The translations under genes and the position numbers were made by a program. Positions 7,039 to 11,301 of a stretch of 11,301 bases of DNA are shown here, one piece after another (the first letter of the stretch is position 1; each line of letters opens with the position of its first letter). The notes beneath the pieces are model-generated. The model searched no databases. It saw only the letters and a program-made list of their open reading frames with translations, and had not been told where the DNA came from. Source of the DNA: an uncultured bacterium (lineage in GTDB: Bacteria; Actinomycetota; Coriobacteriia; Coriobacteriales; Eggerthellaceae); contig CAJMLT010000043.1 in the NCBI GenBank assembly GCA_905214325.1, positions 1 to 11,301 of the forward strand, in the 5' to 3' direction.

Positions 7039-8424
7039 ATGGCCACTTCAGATAAAACCGCAAAGCGCGCCACTTGGTCGGGTAAATGGGCTTTCATTCT
7101 GGCTGCTGCAGCATCGGCGGTCGGGCTGGGCAATCTTTGGCGCTTCCCCTATCTGGCGGCGAAATACGGTGGAGGCATGTTCCTGCTTACCTATTTCGTG
7201 CTGGTGTTCACCTTCGGTATCTCCTTGCTTCTGCTCGAGATCGCTCTCGGTCGTAAGACGGGACAGTCGACCATCGGAGCTTTTAAATCCTTTGGGAAAA
7301 AGTATGCGTTCATCGGGGTTTTCGCCTCGCTGATTCCTTTCCTGATCACGCCGTATTATTGCGTTATCGGTGGCTGGGTCATGAAGTATTTCGCCGCCTA
7401 TTTCACCGATGGACCGGCGGCTCTTGCCGACGGTGGGGTGTTCTTCTCGAACTTCATCGCGGGTAATCCTGAAACCTTTTTCTGGATGCTGCTGTTCATG
7501 GGTCTTGCGTTCTTCGTTGTGGCGCGTGGCGTCAAGGGCGGCATCGAAAAGGCCAATCTGGTTATGATGCCGGCGCTGATCATCATGGCCATCGGCTTGG
7601 TCGTCTACACGCTCGTTCAGCCGGGTGCTCTTGCCGGGGCCGCTTATTATTTGGTTCCCGACTTTTCGAAGTTCTCGGCCGAGTTGGTCATATCGGCGAT
7701 GGGGCAGATGTTCTTCTCGCTTTCACTGGCTATGGGCATCATGATCACCTACGGTTCGTATGTCGATAAGAAGGAATCCCTGACCGACAGCGCCATCCGT
7801 ATCGGTGGATTCGACATCGGTGTTTCCTTCCTGGCCGGCCTCATGATCGTCCCTGCAGCCTTCGTCGCTTTGGGTTCAGGCGAAGCCGTGGCCGAAGCTT
7901 CGGGTCCCGGGTTGATGTTCATCGTCTTGCCTCAGATGTTCGCTTCCTTCGGGGACATGGCGACGGTGGTCGGCATGGTGTTCTTCGCGCTGGTCATCTT
8001 CGCTGCATTGACTTCGGCTATATCCCTTACCGAAACATGCGTCTCCATCATTTCTGACGCGACGAAATGGTCACGGAAGAAATCCATGGTGGTCACGTTC
8101 AGCGTTATCGCCGTGTGCGGTATTTTGGTCAACTTGGGCTACAACGGCCTTTCGTTCATCCAGCCGCTTGGCGAGGGAACGACCATTCTCGATTTCGCCG
8201 ACTTCCTGTCCAACTCCGTCATGATGCCGCTGGCGGCATTGCTGACCTGTCTTTTCGTCGGTTGGATCATCAAGCCCAAGACCATTGAGGATGAAATTTC
8301 CGCTTCCGCGCCCTTCAAGGCCCGTAAGGCTTGGCATGTCATGATCAAGTACATCGCGCCCGTTCTCGTCGTGGTCATTCTGGTGGCTTACGTGGCGGCG
8401 ACATTCGGTTTGTTCACGATGTAA
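7039..8424 (+). CDS. Sodium-dependent transporter, neurotransmitter:sodium symporter (NSS/SNF) family
   Basis: A 461-residue inner-membrane protein with about 11 hydrophobic segments, the usual size and topology of bacterial NSS members such as MhsT and Tyt1. These import amino acids or related amines with Na+. Family hallmarks are visible: the unwound TM1 motif AVGLGNLWRFPYL (27-39) that binds Na+ and substrate, the TM3 tyrosine pair (Tyr106/107), the TM6 motif GQMFFSLSLAMGIMITYGSY (222-241) and the TM8 Na2-site segment ALTSAISLTE (323-332). The substrate cannot be deduced. ATG 7039 is chosen because AAGGA at 7030-7034 precedes it; a TTG at 6982 would add a charged 19-residue leader that the family lacks and would overlap the leader hairpin. 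It has its own promoter upstream and a terminator downstream, so it is probably monocistronic. Confidence 0.94.
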   Translation: MATSDKTAKRATWSGKWAFILAAAASAVGLGNLWRFPYLAAKYGGGMFLLTYFVLVFTFGISLLLLEIALGRKTGQSTIGAFKSFGKKYAFIGVFASLIPFLITPYYCVIGGWVMKYFAAYFTDGPAALADGGVFFSNFIAGNPETFFWMLLFMGLAFFVVARGVKGGIEKANLVMMPALIIMAIGLVVYTLVQPGALAGAAYYLVPDFSKFSAELVISAMGQMFFSLSLAMGIMITYGSYVDKKESLTDSAIRIGGFDIGVSFLAGLMIVPAAFVALGSGEAVAEASGPGLMFIVLPQMFASFGDMATVVGMVFFALVIFAALTSAISLTETCVSIISDATKWSRKKSMVVTFSVIAVCGILVNLGYNGLSFIQPLGEGTTILDFADFLSNSVMMPLAALLTCLFVGWIIKPKTIEDEISASAPFKARKAWHVMIKYIAPVLVVVILVAYVAATFGLFTM

Positions 8425-8457
8425 CTCCGCGACGGAGAGATTGCGCTATCCCATTCG

Positions 8458-8502
8458 AACGGGTACCCCTGTAGTTAGCTTGTGGGGTGCCCGTTTTGCT
8501 TT
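8458..8502 (+). terminator. Intrinsic terminator after the transporter gene
   Basis: A 12-bp stem pairs 8458-8469 with 8484-8495 (one T-G pair, at 8464/8489) around a 14-base loop. It is followed by a T-rich tail, TTTTGCTTT. A smaller hairpin CTCCG-CGA-CGGAG lies at 8425-8437, directly after the stop codon. Confidence 0.8.
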
Positions 8503-8509
8503 GGCTTGG

Positions 8510-8518
8510 TGGTATGAT
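8510..8518 (+). promoter_or_regulatory. Extended -10 promoter of ychF
   Basis: TGGTATGAT gives an extended -10 element (TG at 8510-8511, TATGAT at 8513-8518) right after the preceding terminator. No good -35 is present, as expected for an extended -10 promoter. Transcription would start near 8525, leaving a leader of about 26 bases with AGGAG at 8541-8545. Confidence 0.55.
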
Positions 8519-8550
8519 AGCAACACGTTTTCGACTAGTGAGGAGCTGGA

Positions 8551-9615
8551 GTGTCTCTTTCCATCGGTATCGTCGGCCTCCCCAATGTGGGAAAATCGAC
8601 GTTGTTCACCGCGCTCACCAATAAAGGTGGTCTTGCGGCAAATTATCCTTTCGCCACGATCGAGCCCAATGTCGGTATCGTTCCCGTTCCCGACAAGCGC
8701 ATGGATCGTCTCGCGCAGATCGACGGCCCCGAACGTCTCGTGCCCGCCACGGTGGAGTTCGTCGACATCGCCGGTTTGGTAGCCGGCGCCTCTCAGGGCG
8801 AAGGTTTGGGAAATCAGTTTCTAGCCAACATCCGCGAGACGGATGCCATCTGCGAAGTGGTGCGTTTCTTCAGCGACCCCGACGTTGTCCATGTTGCCGG
8901 TAAGGTTGATCCGGCCAGCGACGTCGACACCATCAAGACCGAACTCATCCTGGCTGACCTGGCCACGATAGAAAAGGCGAAGCCGCGCCTTGAAAAAGAA
9001 GCGCGTCGCGACAAGGTGGCGGCAAAACGGCTGGAAGTTGCCCTCCGCGTGGAAGAAGGTCTCAACGAAGGGCATCGTGCGCTTCGTCAGGATCTGAGCG
9101 ACGAGGACAGGGAAGTTATTTACGACCTGCATCTGCTCACCATGAAGCCGATGCTCTATCTGGCCAATGTCGATGAATCCATGCTCGATGCGGATCTTGC
9201 GGAAATAGACGGGGTCAAACCCTTGCCGCTTTGCGCTAAGGTCGAAGCCGATTTGGCCGAACTCGACCCCGCCGAAGCAGGGGAGTATCTTGAGGCTTTG
9301 GGCTTGGAAGAAAGCGGGTTGGCCCGTTTGGTGCGTGAGGCCTATCACCTTTTGGGGCTGCAGAGCTTCTTCACCAGCGGCGAAGTCGAGGTGCGCGCCT
9401 GGACGGTTCCTATCGGCGCCAAAGCACCTCAGGCCGCCGGTGTCATCCACACGGATTTCGAACGCGGTTTCATCAAGGCGGAAACGGCGAGCTTCGAAGA
9501 CTATTCCGCCTACGGCGGTGAAGCGGGTTGTCGGGCCGCCGGCAAACTGCGCCAAGAAGGCAAAGATTACGTGGTGCAGGACGGCGACGTCATGCACTTC
9601 AAGTTCAACGTATAG
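8551..9615 (+). CDS. ychF: Redox-regulated ribosome-associated ATPase YchF (OLA1 family)
   Basis: A 354-residue cytoplasmic P-loop protein of the Obg family that prefers ATP over GTP and binds ribosomes; E. coli YchF is 363 residues. The P-loop GLPNVGKST is at 9-17, the G3 motif DIAG at 72-75, and the G4 motif reads NVDE (206-209) in place of the GTPase NKxD, the hallmark of ATP preference in this subfamily. His114, the residue proposed for catalysis in YchF/OLA1, is conserved. A coiled-coil-like charged helical stretch spans about 125-190. The C-terminal TGS domain (about 275-354) ends in the conserved GKDYVVQDGDVMHF block. The start is GTG, set by AGGAG at 8541-8545, five bases upstream. 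It is flanked by terminators on both sides and so is transcribed alone. This is the last gene of the high-GC housekeeping block. Confidence 0.97.
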   Translation: MSLSIGIVGLPNVGKSTLFTALTNKGGLAANYPFATIEPNVGIVPVPDKRMDRLAQIDGPERLVPATVEFVDIAGLVAGASQGEGLGNQFLANIRETDAICEVVRFFSDPDVVHVAGKVDPASDVDTIKTELILADLATIEKAKPRLEKEARRDKVAAKRLEVALRVEEGLNEGHRALRQDLSDEDREVIYDLHLLTMKPMLYLANVDESMLDADLAEIDGVKPLPLCAKVEADLAELDPAEAGEYLEALGLEESGLARLVREAYHLLGLQSFFTSGEVEVRAWTVPIGAKAPQAAGVIHTDFERGFIKAETASFEDYSAYGGEAGCRAAGKLRQEGKDYVVQDGDVMHFKFNV

Positions 9616-9634
9616 AATTCCACCGTCACCGATG

Positions 9635-9683
9635 ATGCCGTATATTGCTTGTGAACAGGCGATATACGGCATTTGTTGTTTTT
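9635..9683 (+). terminator. Strong intrinsic terminator after ychF
   Basis: A 14-bp stem pairs 9635-9648 with 9659-9672 (one T-G pair) around a 10-base loop. It is followed by TTTGTTGTTTTT (T-run 9679-9683). It marks the end of the core block; base composition falls immediately after it. Confidence 0.88.
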
Positions 9684-9762
9684 GCTGCTGCAGAATAGAC
9701 AAAAAACTGACTACTGAACACTTAGCCTTGTAGCAGCAAGGAAGAAATGGTGGATAAAAACG
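9684..9762 (+). promoter_or_regulatory. Leader region of the DUF3644 gene
   Basis: No convincing -35/-10 pair is visible; TAGACA (9696-9701) is a possible -35 only. The Shine-Dalgarno AAGGAAG (9738-9744) belongs to a mini-frame starting at 9747, not to the main gene. CCTTG (9726-9730) can pair with CAAGG (9737-9741), masking that site. TTGCTGCT (9682-9689) can also pair with AGCAGCAA (9732-9739), which overlaps the same purines. Both pairings are short and could be chance. Confidence 0.35.
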
Positions 9763-9770
9763 ATGAATGA
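9747..9770 (+). CDS. Candidate 7-codon leader peptide overlapping the DUF3644 start
   Basis: ATG 9747 reads MVDKNDE and stops at TGA 9768-9770, overlapping the first codons of the DUF3644 frame (ATG 9763). The best ribosome binding site of the region, AAGGAAG at 9738-9744, is placed for this mini-frame (two bases from its ATG, or five from an in-frame GTG at 9750) and is rather far (18 bases) from ATG 9763. Ribosomes finishing here could restart on the main gene. A frame this short can occur by chance. Confidence 0.3.
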   Translation: MVDKNDE

Positions 9771-10743
9771 AAATGCCGGGGTGAACGAGCGGTTAATCGA
9801 AAAATCTCAAGAGGCGTTTCTCTTAGCTATCGAGCTGTACAATAGGCCGACTATTCGGTATCACGCAGAAGGTTGCTGTTTCTTTCTATGTAACGCGTGG
9901 GAGCTGATGCTGAAAGCGCATATTTCAAAAACCATGGGTGAAGAGTCGGTCTTCTATCCAAACAGCAACAGGTCGCTTTCTTTGACAGACTGCATCAAAA
10001 AGGTTTTCACCAACATAAAAGACCCTCTTCGATGCAATTTGGAGATCATAGTCGAACTTCGGAACACGAGCACGCATTACGTTACCGATGAATACGAGCT
10101 TTTCTACGGACCGATTCTTCAATACTGCGTCGAAAAATACGACGAAAAGCTCAGGGATTATCATGGCATCGAAATTAGTGACAAAATTCCTGAAAACTAT
10201 CTCGCCCTATCTGTTCGTAGGGGGGTTCTCGATCTTGATACCATCCGGGCACGCTATCCCAAGCAAATTGTCGAGAAGATGCTGACTCTCGGAACCGGTA
10301 TTGCGGCAGAAGGAATCGTAGGAGTAGTACCCTATGCGACCGAATTGAGACTCACGAAGAGAAGAGATGCAGACTTTTCGGTTCGCATTGCAGGCGAATC
10401 CGATACCGCGGCAACCATTCTTCATACACTGACCGACCCGATAAACAAGTATAAATACCGAACGAAAACCGCCGTAAAATTCATTAAAGGAAAGCTTTCG
10501 AAGGAAGGCATTTCCATTCGGGTTTCCGGCGAAGAAAAAGAATTCAACAATTATCATTTCAAGGTGTTCGTAGACTTCTACGAAATGAAGGGAAATGAAA
10601 CGTATGCATACGACTTTTCGCTTCCTGGAGAGCAGCCAAGTTGGGGTTATTCGCAGCAAGCCATCGACGTCATGGTTCAGGAGCTTGTTAAGAATCCCCT
10701 GAGTGTTATCGATGGCATGCGCTCGGAGTTGAAGAAGCGATGA
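9763..10743 (+). CDS. DUF3644 domain protein, putative HEPN-type ribonuclease
   Basis: A 326-residue soluble protein. Residues 10-130 match the DUF3644 family as I remember it: EKSQEAFLLAIELYN near the start, FFLCNAWELMLKAHI, then LTDCIKKVF and ELRNTSTHYVTDEYE. R100-N101-x3-H105 fits the R-x4-6-H active-site motif of HEPN-fold ribonucleases, the superfamily to which I recall DUF3644 being assigned. HEPN proteins are common in anti-phage and toxin-antitoxin systems. The C-terminal half (about 215-326), rich in Tyr, Lys and Phe, is not recognised. No signal peptide or membrane segment is seen. The ATG at 9763 is preceded only by a poor GGTGGA (9749-9754); GTG 9781 is an alternative. Sample lines are about 40-45% GC, well below the upstream genes, suggesting transfer. 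No partner antitoxin or nuclease gene is evident beside it. Confidence 0.85.
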   Translation: MNENAGVNERLIEKSQEAFLLAIELYNRPTIRYHAEGCCFFLCNAWELMLKAHISKTMGEESVFYPNSNRSLSLTDCIKKVFTNIKDPLRCNLEIIVELRNTSTHYVTDEYELFYGPILQYCVEKYDEKLRDYHGIEISDKIPENYLALSVRRGVLDLDTIRARYPKQIVEKMLTLGTGIAAEGIVGVVPYATELRLTKRRDADFSVRIAGESDTAATILHTLTDPINKYKYRTKTAVKFIKGKLSKEGISIRVSGEEKEFNNYHFKVFVDFYEMKGNETYAYDFSLPGEQPSWGYSQQAIDVMVQELVKNPLSVIDGMRSELKKR

Positions 10744-10750
10744 AAAGACT

Positions 10751-10843
10751 AAAGCCGACCCCAGGAGCAAGGGAATTCTAAGCAGCTTCAACAGCGCCTA
10801 CCCCCATTCGGGGACCCAGCTTTAATCCACCCAAGTCGGCTTT
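10751..10843. repeat. Inverted-repeat-bounded structured element after the DUF3644 gene
   Basis: AAAGCCGAC (10751-10759) and GTCGGCTTT (10835-10843) form a perfect 9-bp inverted repeat around 75 bases. Inside lies a hairpin CCCC-ATTC-GGGG (10802-10813) and the near-palindrome AAGCAGCTT (10780-10788). A T-rich stretch follows on both strands (TTTT at 10841-10844 on plus; TTTAGTCTTTT reading out on minus). The simplest role is a bidirectional terminator between converging transcripts, but a 75-base insertion between the arms is long for that. A small structured RNA is possible. The right arm overlaps the end of the minus-strand frame ending at 10822. Confidence 0.45.
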
Positions 10844-11219
10844 TGCAGAGAAAAGGATACCACGCCACCGGCAATAATTCCAGAGATGGGGATGCTGCGC
10901 GCGATATCCTCGCTAAACAACACAATGCTCAGCGGAACGTGAATCCTAGATGTAAATTGCCCAATCGAAGTGTCGGCCAAGCTAAGTGTAGGTTGAGTAT
11001 CAGCTGGGCAATAACCGAGAGAACTGGAATCAACGAGAACCCGATAGGTCAACTCTGGTCAACCCCATCTCGACTCCGCGTGTATTGTCTATTGCCCAGA
11101 ATTGTAGAGGCCATTCGCTCTTTAGCAACAAGTTTCGTCATTTCAGTAAAAGCAAAGTCTTTTTGAACGGCAGCGTGGCCATTTGCTGTCCCTCTATTTT
11201 CTGATAGAACTCGCTGTGA
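10822..11219 (-). pseudogene. Probable frame-disrupted minus-strand gene of unknown function
   Basis: Two minus-strand frames abut. The downstream one is open from 11058 to the TAA at 10822-10824 and contains TYRVLVDSSSLGYC and the end SFSLQKPTWVD. The upstream one is open from 11219 to a TGA at 11049-11051 and contains AVQKDFAFTEMTKLVAKERM. They overlap only at 11049-11058, so one small indel would join them into about 130 residues. The junction sits on an imperfect 10-base tandem repeat, GGTCAAC at 11047-11053 and 11057-11063. If that repeat is a recent duplication, a third frame (WPLQFWAIDNTRGVEMGL) would instead be the ancestral upstream part, so the original frame is uncertain. No start codon with a ribosome binding site fits the joined frame. 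I do not recognise a family. The reading could also be chance, since the stretch is short. Confidence 0.35.
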
Positions 11220-11301
11220 TTATCGTTATTACTTACTCAACCAAAATATTGAAGCAAATAGCGAATTGTTGACGGTGAAGCCTTTTGATTTGCTGGGTGC
11301 T
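11220..11301. other. AT-rich right edge, no supported gene
   Basis: About one third G+C by a hand count of one line. On the minus strand two frames are open for about 20-25 codons from the edge before stopping (near 11229 and 11233), and a third stops near 11240. These may be remnants or the tail of a gene beyond the window. Nothing here can be assigned. Confidence 0.3.

Noticed and set aside
8821..9702. A 293-codon minus-strand frame opposite ychF, starting in the terminator
   Set aside because: It is a shadow of ychF. Its first codons read through the terminator stem and it has no recognisable domain.
10207..10791. A 194-codon minus-strand frame opposite DUF3644 with an N-terminus resembling a signal peptide (MKLLRIPLLLGSALVF)
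   Set aside because: The plus-strand frame matches a known family along the overlap. The apparent signal peptide comes from antisense of charged codons and the downstream structured element, and no ribosome binding site was found.
10751..10843. A degenerate CRISPR repeat, retron RNA or integron attC site
   Set aside because: There is only one copy and no spacers, cas genes, reverse transcriptase or integrase are nearby. The attC core-site motifs are not present.
10843..11166. A 107-codon plus-strand frame after the DUF3644 gene
   Set aside because: It starts at TTG without a ribosome binding site, is Arg/Asn/Ser-rich in the manner of antisense frames, and overlaps the more protein-like minus-strand reading.

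Overview
The window reads as chromosomal DNA from a high-GC, anaerobic Gram-positive bacterium, most likely Coriobacteriia (Eggerthellales-type). This is an inference. It rests on a GC-rich core with strong AGGAG-type ribosome binding sites, a DnaE with a complete PHP metal site placed directly before truA, an anaerobic-type glycyl-radical protein, and an iron-sulfur aldo/keto reductase. No rRNA, tRNA, CRISPR array or transposase gene was seen.

Left part (1-1862): a leader with two hairpins precedes an aldo/keto reductase fused to a two-cluster 4Fe-4S ferredoxin domain. Converging on it from the minus strand is a 113-residue protein whose C-terminal third reproduces the glycyl-radical tail of the anaerobic ribonucleotide reductase NrdD, without the rest of the enzyme.

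Middle (1863-9615): a divergent intergenic region leads to a housekeeping block on the plus strand. It holds dnaE (replicative DNA polymerase III alpha), truA (tRNA pseudouridine synthase with an extra acidic C-terminal tail of about 145 residues), a sodium-coupled neurotransmitter:sodium symporter (NSS) family transporter, and ychF (ribosome-associated ATPase of the Obg family). dnaE and truA are 11 nt apart and probably co-transcribed. The transporter has its own TATAAT box and a leader hairpin. A clear intrinsic terminator and an extended -10 promoter separate it from ychF, and a 14-bp-stem terminator closes ychF.

Right part (9616-11301): base composition drops. Hand counts of single sample lines give roughly 40-45% GC, and about 33% near the right edge, against about 53-70% in sampled lines of the core. 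This looks like an acquired accessory segment. It carries a DUF3644 protein with an R-N-x3-H motif typical of HEPN ribonucleases, a short overlapping leader reading frame with a strong Shine-Dalgarno, a 93-nt inverted-repeat-bounded structured element, and what looks like a frame-disrupted minus-strand gene running toward the right edge. The DUF3644/HEPN gene with its unusual leader and flanking structured element is the best candidate for an undescribed (defence or toxin-like) system here. Only its family assignment is well supported.
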